Below, piece by piece: positions 35,082 to 45,900 of a stretch of 64,000 nucleotides of DNA (position 1 is the stretch's first letter; each line of letters opens with the position of its first letter). Made by a program: the position numbers and the translations under genes. Under the pieces are notes generated by a model. That model searched no databases. It was not told the origin of the DNA and was given only the letters and a program-made list of their open reading frames with translations. Origin of the DNA: Carboxylicivirga mesophila (GTDB lineage: Bacteria > Bacteroidota > Bacteroidia > Bacteroidales > Marinilabiliaceae); assembly GCF_018271975.1 (NCBI RefSeq), contig NZ_JAGUCN010000029.1, positions 1 through 64,000 of the forward strand, in the 5' to 3' direction.

Positions 35082-38000
35082 CTATTTAGCCGATTCAAAT
35101 TTCAAAATTACATCAAAACCCGATGATTTGGAAGCACCTCCCTGCAAACGGAAGAACAATAATTTACTCACCTCGTATTCAAGCGTAATCGATTCGGGAG
35201 TTATTTCATCATCCTCAGTCTCACCAAAACCACGTTGATAAATAACAAACAGGTCATTGGTAATATACTTCCCAACCACGAAGGCTGCACTGGTCCAGTT
35301 TTCGGTGGCATTTACTTCAATCATATCCAGTTTAAGTCGCTGACCTATGGTTGAGTTAAGCGATGAAGTCACCATATTGGCCAACATATTGGAACCAACT
35401 GATCCAATAATACCATTCTGCCCCGAATAGCTCAGCTCATCCATTGTTTTACCAAACACCATGATTGAAACGGCATCTGACTCTGTTATAGAGTTCTCGT
35501 CCAATGTAAACGCAATGGTTGGCTCGGAGAGCTGTTCACTCACAATTAGCTTTAGTGAGTGCTTTTCTCTATCTCCTCCCCGAAACACATATTCGGCACT
35601 TATATCCAGCCTTGGATCAGCCTTTTGTCCTCCCATAAAGGTAATGACGCCTTCATTAATATTAAATTTACGTCCGTACAAGATATAGTTACCCCGAATA
35701 ATATCCACATCGCCAAATAACTCGAAATAATCACCCGTTTTAGCAATATCAAAATCTCCACCAATTTCAATATTCATATTTTCACCCTTCAACCAGGTAC
35801 TTCTGGGAATCTCAATGGTCATTCGCCCTCGCAACTGCTTTAGAAGTGGCAAACTCTCTCTCTTTTCATCCATCTCCAGCTCCAGACGAACGCTATCATC
35901 TTCTTGTAAAGCCTGCACCAATAGCGGCACATCTTTCATTTGATTCTGCTTATTATCGGCATCCATCAAACCTGGAATATTGAATGATGAACGATTTACG
36001 AGCACTTTCCCTCCAAACTGAGGATTACCCAGGGAGTCCGTTTTATAATATGGGCCTCCGCTAATGTTTATATCGTAATTTTTATGATTCAACACATGAA
36101 AATTATTCATCTCTGTTGTTACATCGGAAGCTATTACCTTTCCGGAAACTATTGTTGAATCAAACAGCAAGTTACCATTGCTTTTAAAATACCCTTTATC
36201 GGAACCAACATATAATGAATCAACCGATAGGGAGGCTCCTTTAAAGTTGAACTTCCCGGCAACATCTTTGTAGTAAAGTCCTTTCTCATGACTTGTTATA
36301 TACCCGTCTTTCATGTTTATCTGCCCATAAAAAAGCGGCTTGGTCAGCTCTCCGCTTCCATTCACAACACCACTAAACTCAACTCCTGCTTTGGTATGCC
36401 CTGATTCAGCTACTTCAGGTGTATCAAACCGCAAGGAATCAATCACCAGCTTTGCGCTAAAGGTATTCGGCGGTTCCAGGAAATACCCTCGCGCGGAATC
36501 GACACCATACACCATGGGAATCGCCAAATGCGCATGTACGGCACTATCCAGCTGTGGCAACCAGGTATTCAACTTTAACGTATCGGTATCGTAATGAACT
36601 TGCCCTTCTGCATCCGGAAAAAGCAATTGCCCTATTTTAGGTGATTCTAAGTTATATTCAGCGCTTAAATGCAAACCTGTCTGTTGTTCTTCCAATACTG
36701 CATGAATGGATAACAACCCATCAATAGTGTCGTCACTGGCCACAAACCTATTAAGTGGCAGCAGATTTAACTGATTAATTGTAAACTCAAAATCAGTGGT
36801 ATCTGCTGCACTTAGCATACCTCTGGCATTTACATAAAAAGCACTATCAACTTCATCTTTAATCTCCAAGTTATCAATAAGCAATGTTTTTCCATGAAGT
36901 TGAATACGCTGTAAGGTGTCTGTTAAGTAATAGTTAGCCACTGGCAAACTGAGCGATGCTTTATGAATCCTTAAATCAACCGTATCGCCCAATATCACTT
37001 CTGATTCTATATAGCCATCAAGGTAGTTATGATTGGCAAATTGAATGGAAGAAAGCAAATGCCTATTATCAAAGTCGAAATAAGTTGTCAGTGAATCAAG
37101 ATAGATCGCACCTCTTTCAGCATTTTTAATATCAATCATACCGGCTACAACCATTGAATCAGCCTTATAAACACCGCTAAAAGTTGCCCTTACCGAGTCG
37201 CCCGAAATCTCCTCATAAGCTATATCGCCAAAGTCAAGCTCACCTTGGTAATTAAATAAATCAGGACGCCCGTTTAAACTAAGAAATGCTGCGCCTTTCG
37301 TGAATGTGACTGGTGGCATACCAAACTTTTGTAAACCTAAAAGGCTAGTAGTCTCAATTCTGGCATTGGCCTTAAATGCCATATCTGCTAATCTGTATTG
37401 TCCGTTTGCCTCTAATCGATTGTCCACAGTCACTAAAACACACGTATCTATCTGCAAGAGACTATCAACTAATTCTGACCGCACAAAAACAGAATCTATT
37501 GAATAATCAAACACCTTGCTGTGCGACAGATCGGCTTCGGCATTAAAGTGGCGCGGCTCACTTAAAATATTTGTCCCGGCAATTTCAATGCGTCCATTGA
37601 TAACGGTATTTTTCATACTGGGTTCAATGGCCTCCACATCAAGGTTATTCGTATTAAAGTTAGCAGTGTAGTGAGGAGTGTTATATAAATCCTTGATTAT
37701 TAATTGCCCTTGACTTCGACTCTTATTATACACTATCAGCACATTAGCATCAATACTATTACTCTCCTGGCTAGCATCGATGAATAGTGTATCGGTTACA
37801 GTACCATTATAGGTTGACTTATTGAGGCGCGCCTGAAGATTCAAATCTTTCTTATAGTCTAATAAATCTACACCATCAACAGCGATTGAACCATTCAAAT
37901 GCGAGTTTGTCGCTTTGATATCCAACCACTCCTCCGGAACAAACTGATTGAATGCCAGCCTGATGTTAAAACCCACATTGCTTCTCTTTTGAATTATAGC

Positions 38001-38924
38001 CTCCGGATGTGCTTTAATGGTACCATTTAAGCTCACCGATTTGCGTCCTTTTTCAAGAAGAATATTGCATAGAGTATTATCCTTTTGTGATGCCATCTGC
38101 ACCCTCATCTTTGAAACTGTTCGCAAAGGCAGCTGTGGCAGAAACTGCTTAACCTCATCACTATGGATAGGTCCTCCGGTTAATGCAATATCAAAATCGT
38201 CGCCTGATAAGTAATGTCCTTGCCCATGCAATAAAGACTGTGCACTTTGTAGCAAAAGACTATCTACCTGGAAAGCTTTTCCTTGCTTCCTTATTTGTAC
38301 AAAGCCCTTCTTAAGCTGAAATTCTGGCTCCAACAATTCAAAAGTCATTTCATGCGCCCTAACAGAAACATCCCTATCGGCAATAGATGTGCTACCTCCG
38401 ATAGTTATATCTGATAACCCCAGAGAAGCTTGTCCATACTTCAACTGCAGTCTACCTTTGCCATTAATCAGTTCAACATTACCCGCATCAATCTTCCAGG
38501 GGAAGGAGGATAAAGTCTTCTTATTCTTGGGTTGCATTGGTTCAAACACATATGCCACATGCAGTGTAGAACTATCTTTAAACCACAAGTTAAAATATGG
38601 TGAATAAATCTTCAGTGAATCTACGTGAATTTGCCTTTGAATAATCTGACGTAGTTGATACTTTATACTTATGGAATCGACGGCTAAAACAACAGAGTCT
38701 CCCTCAACCAATGTAATATCAGTCAGAAACAATGAATTGTATAAGCTACCTCTTAGTTCACCCACTTTTAATTCTCCATTCAGGCGGGCATTAACCAGCT
38801 GCAAAGCCTTTTCTTTGGCATAATTACGAAACAGTTTGGTCTGAGTAAAAGCCATCAATAGCACAACTATCAGCAAGAGTGCACTGATAATTATAGTCGT
38901 GTATTTAAGTGCTTTTTTTACCAT
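35082..38924 (-). CDS. tamB: Translocation and assembly module TamB
   Basis: The 1280-residue protein has an N-terminal membrane anchor (residues 8-27, TTIIISALLLIVVLLMAFTQ) and a long body of repeated amphipathic beta-strands, the groove-forming AsmA/TamB fold. The C-terminal DUF490 domain is clear: RPLYG-type NYILYGRKFNINEGVITFMGG, DPRLDISAEYVF, and a final part with GSNMLANMVTSSLNS and LEYEVSKLLFFRLQGG. TamB spans the periplasm and moves phospholipids or assists barrel assembly with TamA. It begins two bases after the tamA stop, which supports the pairing. Confidence 0.94.
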   Translation of the reverse strand: MVKKALKYTTIIISALLLIVVLLMAFTQTKLFRNYAKEKALQLVNARLNGELKVGELRGSLYNSLFLTDITLVEGDSVVLAVDSISIKYQLRQIIQRQIHVDSLKIYSPYFNLWFKDSSTLHVAYVFEPMQPKNKKTLSSFPWKIDAGNVELINGKGRLQLKYGQASLGLSDITIGGSTSIADRDVSVRAHEMTFELLEPEFQLKKGFVQIRKQGKAFQVDSLLLQSAQSLLHGQGHYLSGDDFDIALTGGPIHSDEVKQFLPQLPLRTVSKMRVQMASQKDNTLCNILLEKGRKSVSLNGTIKAHPEAIIQKRSNVGFNIRLAFNQFVPEEWLDIKATNSHLNGSIAVDGVDLLDYKKDLNLQARLNKSTYNGTVTDTLFIDASQESNSIDANVLIVYNKSRSQGQLIIKDLYNTPHYTANFNTNNLDVEAIEPSMKNTVINGRIEIAGTNILSEPRHFNAEADLSHSKVFDYSIDSVFVRSELVDSLLQIDTCVLVTVDNRLEANGQYRLADMAFKANARIETTSLLGLQKFGMPPVTFTKGAAFLSLNGRPDLFNYQGELDFGDIAYEEISGDSVRATFSGVYKADSMVVAGMIDIKNAERGAIYLDSLTTYFDFDNRHLLSSIQFANHNYLDGYIESEVILGDTVDLRIHKASLSLPVANYYLTDTLQRIQLHGKTLLIDNLEIKDEVDSAFYVNARGMLSAADTTDFEFTINQLNLLPLNRFVASDDTIDGLLSIHAVLEEQQTGLHLSAEYNLESPKIGQLLFPDAEGQVHYDTDTLKLNTWLPQLDSAVHAHLAIPMVYGVDSARGYFLEPPNTFSAKLVIDSLRFDTPEVAESGHTKAGVEFSGVVNGSGELTKPLFYGQINMKDGYITSHEKGLYYKDVAGKFNFKGASLSVDSLYVGSDKGYFKSNGNLLFDSTIVSGKVIASDVTTEMNNFHVLNHKNYDINISGGPYYKTDSLGNPQFGGKVLVNRSSFNIPGLMDADNKQNQMKDVPLLVQALQEDDSVRLELEMDEKRESLPLLKQLRGRMTIEIPRSTWLKGENMNIEIGGDFDIAKTGDYFELFGDVDIIRGNYILYGRKFNINEGVITFMGGQKADPRLDISAEYVFRGGDREKHSLKLIVSEQLSEPTIAFTLDENSITESDAVSIMVFGKTMDELSYSGQNGIIGSVGSNMLANMVTSSLNSTIGQRLKLDMIEVNATENWTSAAFVVGKYITNDLFVIYQRGFGETEDDEITPESITLEYEVSKLLFFRLQGGASKSSGFDVILKFESAK

Positions 38925-38926
38925 TA

Positions 38927-40753
38927 TCAGAACGGGTTTCCTATATTAAAGTGAATCTGCCAGGTGTTGTTCTGCTCAAAAACAGGACGCGCAAAATCCA
39001 GACCAACCGGACCTATGGGCGTTTTAAAACGGATACCAAAACCGGCCGCATAATGTAAATCATTGAGTCGATAATCAAAAGAATTCTGCCAAACATTACC
39101 TGCATCGCCAAATAGTGCCAACACCACCTTGGGCGAAAGCAAATAACGCCATTCAATACTGCCTTCGAGCAAACTATTACCACCTAAAGGTTGACCGTTG
39201 CCATCTTTGGGCCCCAACTGTGCTCTTGCCCATCCCCTTACCGAATAGCTTCCACCAGCATAAAAGCGCTCCTCAACAGGTACCAAATCATCGCTTCGCG
39301 ACATAAAGGCCAAGCCCATTTTTCCTTTAAAGGCCAAAGTAACTCCCTGCGATATGCCAAGGTATTTCTTGTATTCAACCAAGCTTCGGTAGAAAGGCAC
39401 TGACTCCTCAATAATAGTTCCATTACGTTTGATGTTGACTGCCAATGAATAGCCGGTTACAGGATCCAACCTGGGGGTGCCATTTGAAAATACAAAACCT
39501 ATAGCCACACCCGATTTACTATAGCTAGAGGATTGGTCGTACTGCATGTCTCGCGCCTGAGTGGTCACCAAAACAGAGTCGGAATTAACCTCCTCCAGAT
39601 AAAAATTAACAGAAGAGTTAAAGCGGTCGGTAAAATGCTGCAATAAAGTCAGGTTTAAGCCTTGCCTGGTTACTCTATAAGCCGGCTCATGCTGCTTCAT
39701 AAAGTAGGGGTTAATGTTCAGTGAATTAAACGGGAAAACAACGGCTGGCTGAATGAAATTAAGCTGAAAGTTGTAGGGCTCAAGCGCAGAATGCTTTGCA
39801 AACAAGTTAACGCGACCTGTCTTAGTGATGACGCTTAAGTACTGCACATCGCCAAACACCCTGAATTTATCTTCGCTACCATAACCAACACCAAATCTTG
39901 AAGTCAGCCTTGGCGCCTCTTTAAGTACCACCAATGTTGATAAAGTATCTGGCTTATCATCTGTAATCAGAGTCTTTATTGAGGCCACCCTGAACATTCC
40001 CAGGTTGTAAATCTGCTTTTGCGATTCATCAATTTCGTATTTCGACCAAACATCACCTGGCTCAAATCGCAATTGTTTAACAACATTTTTAGTGGGTACG
40101 CGTTCATTTCCTTCAACAGTAATATTACCAAAGTAGGTCAGCTTATCCTTCTTTATTATCCACTCTAAGTAGGCCATATTCTTGAGTGTATCAACCACTA
40201 ATTGATGCTTCACTCGTGCATAGGCATACCCCATGTTATTCAATTCATCGTTGATAAAGGCCTGGTCGGCAAAGAACCATTCATCCCTAAAGGGCTTATT
40301 AACCTTCAATTGGGATTGTAAGCGTATTTTCCGCTGGGTTTTCTTACTAAAGAACTGCTGGAAACTATCTATTGAATCAACGGTATAGGTCACTTCCTCG
40401 AGTTTAACCGGCTCTCCTTCGTTGATATTATAGATGATTTTAACCCGCTTGCCAGATGTTACCTTTATCTTAGGCTCATCAAAGGTGACATTTAAGAAAC
40501 CTTCTTTTTGATAGGCATATTTAATCCGTTCCTTGTTATCTTCATACAAAGGCATGGTAAACCTGTCTGCCTCTTTATTAAAAAAGCGTTCCCCTGTTTT
40601 ACCAGATGTTTTAATGGTTAGCTCCTCTTCAAGCCTGGATGAACTGATTGCATTATTCCCTTTGAAAGAGACTTTTTTAACTTTAAGAAGCTCTTGCCCA
40701 TAAATACAGTATGAGGCTACATAAAGAAATATGAGTGTTACAAGAGTTTTCAA
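38927..40753 (-). CDS. tamA: Omp85-family outer membrane protein TamA
   Basis: The 608-residue precursor has a signal peptide (MKTLVTLIFLYVASYCIYGQ), three POTRA-like domains (about 22-265; VKKVSFKGNNAISSSRL, NITVEGNERVPTKNVVKQL in part) and a 16-strand Omp85 barrel (~270-608) with the family motifs GGSYSVRGWA and GFGIRFKTPIGPVGLDFARP. It ends in FNIGNPF, with the C-terminal Phe expected of barrels. The start codon is TTG at 40753; no in-frame ATG or GTG lies between it and an upstream stop, and the signal peptide fixes the position. It heads the tamA, tamB, TPR, DUF3859 operon. A TATTTTTG box on its strand lies at 40774-40781. Confidence 0.93.
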   Translation of the reverse strand: MKTLVTLIFLYVASYCIYGQELLKVKKVSFKGNNAISSSRLEEELTIKTSGKTGERFFNKEADRFTMPLYEDNKERIKYAYQKEGFLNVTFDEPKIKVTSGKRVKIIYNINEGEPVKLEEVTYTVDSIDSFQQFFSKKTQRKIRLQSQLKVNKPFRDEWFFADQAFINDELNNMGYAYARVKHQLVVDTLKNMAYLEWIIKKDKLTYFGNITVEGNERVPTKNVVKQLRFEPGDVWSKYEIDESQKQIYNLGMFRVASIKTLITDDKPDTLSTLVVLKEAPRLTSRFGVGYGSEDKFRVFGDVQYLSVITKTGRVNLFAKHSALEPYNFQLNFIQPAVVFPFNSLNINPYFMKQHEPAYRVTRQGLNLTLLQHFTDRFNSSVNFYLEEVNSDSVLVTTQARDMQYDQSSSYSKSGVAIGFVFSNGTPRLDPVTGYSLAVNIKRNGTIIEESVPFYRSLVEYKKYLGISQGVTLAFKGKMGLAFMSRSDDLVPVEERFYAGGSYSVRGWARAQLGPKDGNGQPLGGNSLLEGSIEWRYLLSPKVVLALFGDAGNVWQNSFDYRLNDLHYAAGFGIRFKTPIGPVGLDFARPVFEQNNTWQIHFNIGNPF

Positions 40754-40842
40754 TAAAACGAATGTTATTTAAGCAAAAATATACTCTTATTGACATACCT
40801 GATAAACAAGTAATTGCCCTTATAGTTTCTATACTTCAGTAA

Positions 40843-41124
40843 TTAGAAAAGCAAATGATAAGGGCGTTCAATGGCTTCCTTGAGTTGAACAATAGAAACA
40901 TTTCGGGCATAACGATAATACTCCCGCCCTTCGAAAAACACCAATATAGTGGGAACGGTAAACACCTGATGACTGGCAGCCACTTCAGGTTCTTCCTCAG
41001 TATTTACATACTGAAATGCCATCTTTGGAAACTCTTCTTCAAGAAGCTGTTTAACTTTTGGCATTAGTACCTTACATACATTACAATGCTGATGCGAGAA
41101 ATACTTTAGAATAGCCGTTTCCAT
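40843..41124 (-). CDS. Thioredoxin-family protein
   Basis: The 93-residue protein has the thioredoxin fold with a redox motif CNVC (in SHQHCNVCKVLMPKV) and the cis-proline segment FTVPTILVFFEG. It is shorter than classical thioredoxin and has no signal peptide, so it is cytoplasmic. CNVC is not the usual CGPC, so it may be a specialised disulfide reductase. It starts three bases after the end of ispF and is probably co-transcribed with it. Confidence 0.88.
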   Translation of the reverse strand: METAILKYFSHQHCNVCKVLMPKVKQLLEEEFPKMAFQYVNTEEEPEVAASHQVFTVPTILVFFEGREYYRYARNVSIVQLKEAIERPYHLLF

Positions 41125-41127
41125 ATC

Positions 41128-41613
41128 TCATTTATTTTTCTGAATTAAAACCGTAGCATAAGCCGCAATACCTTGCTGAGTGCCCACAAAACCCAGTTTC
41201 TCAGTGGTAGTAGCTTTGATGGCAATATCTTCTTTATCAATAGTCATCACACGTGCAAGCACCTCCTGCATTTTCGGAATAAGCGGTTTCAGTTTAGGTT
41301 GCTCAAGGGCAACAGTCGAATCAATATTTCCGACTTCATAACCAGCCTCTCGCAGTAGTAGCATTGTTTTGGACAATAAAATTTTGCTATCAATTCCCTT
41401 GATGCTTGGGTCTGTATCGGGAAAATGAAAACCTATATCTCGCATATTGGCAGCTCCCAGCAGGGCATCACAAATAGCATGTATTAAAACATCCCCATCA
41501 GAGTGACCAATGCTTCCTTTGGTATGCTCAACTTTTATGCCGCCAATCCACAATTCTTCTCCTTCTCCTAATTTGTGAACATCGTATCCAAAACCAACTT
41601 TTATATTCATCAT
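41128..41613 (-). CDS. ispF: 2-C-methyl-D-erythritol 2,4-cyclodiphosphate synthase
   Basis: The 161-residue enzyme carries out the cyclising step of the MEP isoprenoid pathway, releasing CMP. Family motifs are VGFGYDVHKL (metal-binding Asp/His), GSIGHSDGDVLIHAICDALLGA (in part) and DIAIKATTTEKLGFVG near the end. Two consecutive ATGs at 41613 and 41610 are available; a TTG at 41617-41619 is unlikely. The porV terminator lies immediately upstream, so the source of its transcription is unclear. Confidence 0.95.
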   Translation of the reverse strand: MMNIKVGFGYDVHKLGEGEELWIGGIKVEHTKGSIGHSDGDVLIHAICDALLGAANMRDIGFHFPDTDPSIKGIDSKILLSKTMLLLREAGYEVGNIDSTVALEQPKLKPLIPKMQEVLARVMTIDKEDIAIKATTTEKLGFVGTQQGIAAYATVLIQKNK

Positions 41614-41621
41614 AGTCAATC

Positions 41622-41655
41622 AAAAAAAAGACCTTAAGGAAATTCCCTAAGGTCT
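41622..41655 (-). terminator. porV terminator placed directly before ispF
   Basis: On the minus strand a stem formed by AGACCTTAGGG and CCTTAAGGTCT (one mismatch) is followed by TTTTTTTTG. It ends 9 bases before the ispF ATG. It should end the porU-porV message unless read through. Confidence 0.82.
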
Positions 41656-41679
41656 CTTCAAATATAATGAATAAAGTTG

Positions 41680-42837
41680 TTATCGCATATCGCTTAAATC
41701 AAATGATAACGAAAAACGCATCGTATTGGCCAATGGGTTGTTTTGCACCATTGGAATAATATATGAGGCATCCAGGGTGAACATGTTAAATTTCAAGCCA
41801 AAACCGGCTGAAGCAAATTTTCGGTTACCTTGATTCTCATGTTCATGGAAATAACCGGCACGAATGGCAAACTGCTTGTCATACCAATACTCAGCACCTA
41901 ACGAAAAGGTCACCTCCTGCATTTCCTGCTGGAAGCCACCAGGTGCATCATTAAAAGAGCCGAAGATAGCAGCCGGCACTGACTTGCCTTCGTTAGGATC
42001 TACCCAATTTTCATCAGCATCATCTGGGCGAATCTGGTTAGATGGTACCAATAATTTATTAATATCAAGTGCAAATGAAATTGAATTATACTTATCCAGC
42101 TCCATGGCATAGCCAGTTCCCAGCTTCAGATTAGTTGGTATATACTCTTTGTTAATGCCATCATAACTGATTTTTGAACCTATATTAGAAATATTAATCC
42201 CTGCCGTAAACTCGGCATCGTTACGATTAACTTTCATGGGCTGCTTGAAGTAAAATGCCATATCGGCTGCAAATGCATTACCAGCTTGCAAATCGCCTGT
42301 TTCTGAATAGCCATTAGTTAGGTCAGAGCGGATATAGCGAAAAGCCACAGCTCCCGAGAACTTATCAGACAGAACACGGGAGTAAGCTGCATCAATTGCA
42401 AATTCATTGGGTTTACCACTGTAAAGAGGTGTTCCTATTCCGTCGGTAAATTCAATTGTTCCCATCGAAAAATACCTTAAAGACGCACTAACTGTTTGCA
42501 TCTTATCCAGTCGATAATAAAAAGTGGCTGTTGACATATTGATGTCGTTCACCAACTTGCGCAACCAGGGAGTAAACGAAACAGAAACTCCCATTTCCTC
42601 CTCCATAAAAGCATATTTGGCAGGATTAAGAAACTGAGAATTCATATCTGGTGATGTGGCTACACCTGCATCGGCCATACCGGCAGCTCTCGAATCCGGA
42701 TTGATATTTAAAAAGGGAGCTGCTGTTGTGATGGCATTGTTACCGTCAGATTGTGCAACAATGGTGTTAAAGCTTAAAAAAAAGGCAAAAGCAACAAGGC
42801 TAACTTTTAATACTGTTTGATTCATATATTGATTCAT
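41680..42837 (-). CDS. porV: Type IX secretion outer membrane protein PorV (LptO)
   Basis: The 385-residue precursor has a signal peptide ending FNTIVAQ and belongs to the FadL-like PorV family. Characteristic parts are APFLNINPDSRAAGMADAGVATSPD (in part), NPAKYAFMEEEMGVSVSFTPWLRKLV and the final barrel strand FSLSFDLSDMR. PorV is the shuttle that takes T9SS cargo from the SprA channel to the PorU sortase. ATGs at 42837 and 42825 both give a usable signal peptide. It follows porU by 75 bases on the same strand, the usual order. Confidence 0.93.
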   Translation of the reverse strand: MNQYMNQTVLKVSLVAFAFFLSFNTIVAQSDGNNAITTAAPFLNINPDSRAAGMADAGVATSPDMNSQFLNPAKYAFMEEEMGVSVSFTPWLRKLVNDINMSTATFYYRLDKMQTVSASLRYFSMGTIEFTDGIGTPLYSGKPNEFAIDAAYSRVLSDKFSGAVAFRYIRSDLTNGYSETGDLQAGNAFAADMAFYFKQPMKVNRNDAEFTAGINISNIGSKISYDGINKEYIPTNLKLGTGYAMELDKYNSISFALDINKLLVPSNQIRPDDADENWVDPNEGKSVPAAIFGSFNDAPGGFQQEMQEVTFSLGAEYWYDKQFAIRAGYFHEHENQGNRKFASAGFGLKFNMFTLDASYIIPMVQNNPLANTMRFSLSFDLSDMR

Positions 42838-42912
42838 AATTATTTACTTCCTTCTAAGTAATTAGTAAAAAGGTCAGGTGAATATTTACAGAACTGCAAA
42901 AATCTGTTTTTA

Positions 42913-45900
42913 TTATCTAATAACGAGGATTTTTTTGGAGAATTTTCCAACCTGGTTTTCTGGTGAGCGAATTTCACATTGCAACACATACAGGCCTTTC
43001 TGCAACTGCCGTGGCCGCCACTCTATCGGCTTAACAGAAGTACCACTGGCTGGCTGTTGCGTTTCAAAACGATCAATCAGTCGCCCGCTAATGCTGTATA
43101 AGCTGCAGGTAACATCTAATATCATGTTAGGGGCATCATGCTCAAACTCAAGATACATTGTACCACCAACCTCCAAAGGATTAGGGTAAACTGATGCATT
43201 ACTAATATTAAGTTTCTTGCCAATGTATACTTCAAAATCCAGGTTAGTCACAGATGAATTATTGAGATTATCCCAGGCTTTTAACTCAAGTTTATGCATC
43301 CCTTCGTCAAGTGGCCGCAACTGGTACGTTATGGTGCCACTTGTAAAACTATTCTTATCTGCCTCGTAGTAACTATTCAGGTTAACAGGCAAGGAACGGT
43401 TATCATCAATTACCAGTGTAATATCGTGTCCAATGCCTACTCCACTTGCATTAATCCCGTTTTCATCATACAAGCGGGCCAATAAAACAGGCTGACTGCC
43501 AGTTAAACCTCCACTTACAAATGTAGAATCGTTTAACCATACAGCTATCTCAGGTCCTTCAGTGTCATTTGGCGGATTATCTGACACGCCTCCTATTAAA
43601 ACTGAGTTATCGGCACCAAAGGCCTCTGCACCGTTAGCATCGGTAGAATAATAGCTGATACGCCCGGCACCTACATTATATCGTATATCCTTAGGCACCA
43701 CGAAAGACGACTGAAAAAACTCGCCACTAGCCTCCTGCTGCCCACTGTAAATGCGACTCTGATACACCTGATATTCAAAAGGCACAGCTCCCTTATTACC
43801 CAGGGTCTTAACCGTGATAGGCTTATCAAACACCTGCATGGAAACCAGTGGCTCATTAACCTCTGCCTGCGTTATCTCACCTTCAATGGTGGCAATGGTT
43901 AATGCGTTGAGCACCTCGGTATGCGTACTATCGACGTTGCCATTAATACTATGGGTAACTATATCGCCAGAAGGATAGGCCAGCTGCAAAGCCGGATCGC
44001 CCAACAATGTAAAATTTAGCCGGTTATTGGAGTTAATTAATTCATTTTTAGTGGACATCATCACCTCACCTAACCTCAGCTTCTCTTCGTTTTCATCTTT
44101 CTCAAAAATGTATTTATAGAAACTCTTATTGATGGCCAGGTTACTGTTTGACCAGGCTATACGAGTGGTTGTAAACATGGCAACACCGCCGCCTAGTGGC
44201 GACAGAACCACCCACTCACCAGCTGATGTATCATGATAGTCATCGTATCGGCTAAATTCACAAGTGGCCGTCATAAATACCGACAAGCGGTTGATATTGG
44301 TAAATTTCTTGATGGCAGGTATATCCAAAATATTCTCATGCGCCAGTTGACGCTCACTACCGTGCCCTGTATAATTAAAAATGAGCGTCCCTTGCTCAAT
44401 GGTCTTGTTCACTTCCTCATTCACCTCAGGGTAACGATCGCCGGTTGAAGTTGTGACCTTGGTATATGCATCAAAGTATATCTTCTGCTGATTAAAGGCC
44501 GGGAAACTGGCAAACACCCGCCTGGATAGGGTATCAGCCTGTGTCATATGCAAATTACTGTCGCCGTCATCTCCCACAAAAGTAACTTTGGTTTTCCAGG
44601 GGCCAGGCTCACTGTTAAACAGATAGGTTTCCACTTTGTCCACCATGGTTTTGGCCTGCTCCATAGTACTAACCGGAAAACGCCCTATTCCAATATCGAG
44701 TCCATTATATAAAATATTGGCACCTTCGCCATCATCCAGACATCCAAAAAAATCATCAGACACATAGGAATACTGCACATTAATAGAGTTATCGGACTGA
44801 TAGGTCAATATAAAGTTGGTATTCTTATCATCGTAGGTTTTGTTATCGTATGAGCCGTCGCCAAACAGCAACAGGTATTTAAACTTTCCTCCCTGCTTAT
44901 AAAGATGCCTGGCGAGATCACGTATAGCACTAACATCTGGTGAACCCGAAGAAAATTCGTTATACACCTGATATGTCGATACTACTTCGCATTGTAAGCC
45001 TGAATGCCTGGCATGAATAGCTGCAAGTCTTCTGGCTTCACTCTCAAACAAAGGATGCACCACGATAAGCATATCTGGCACTGTCATGCCCCTTAAATTT
45101 TGATTTATAACAGATTCCTCAAACCCTGGCTGGGGCAGATTGCCTGCTTTATCGAAAGCAACAAACTCTCGCAAATCTTCCGAATGGTATGTAAAGCCGC
45201 TTTTACCATTATAGTTTTCAATATTAATTTTGGCTGCTGCAGTATGCCTGGTTACATCCCATAATTCCATAGAACTGCTGACGCCCGACAAGTAATAGCG
45301 GGTTGACATTGCATCTCCCACAAAATCCGCATTCCGAAAGCTCAGTTGATCGTTAACAACAATTTTTTCCTTCGCATTAAGAGTAATGTAATTGAGCCAC
45401 CCACTGGCACTGCCAGCTTCAGACTTATACCTTAAATTAACACTTACCAGGTCATCGTTTGAACTAAAACTACCAATACTTAAGCCTTCATTTGCAAACG
45501 CTCCGACGTAGTTATTATAATCAACTGCCGGAACATTAATTGTCTGAACATTTTTATCATTGACCTGGGTTTCAAACGAAGAGGACACATTCGATCTCGC
45601 AATCACATTCGTTTTTATTCTAACATCCTTCTCTTTCACCCTATTCTTAAATTCAAAACTATAGGTGCGAGCTTGCTGCGGATCGAAACGCAATCCATAC
45701 CATTTTCTGCCCGATTTAAGTAGGTTTTGATTTTCCAGTTCATGAAACTGATAGCTATCAAACTCATCTGTTTCATTCGTAAAAGTACTGCTAACCAATT
45801 CACTTAATTGCACTCTCTTCCCCTCTCCATTATCCTCAGACAGAAAGTAATAGGCAACATCCGAAAAATTATGCAACTGATGGTCAAAAAACTTTTGTGT

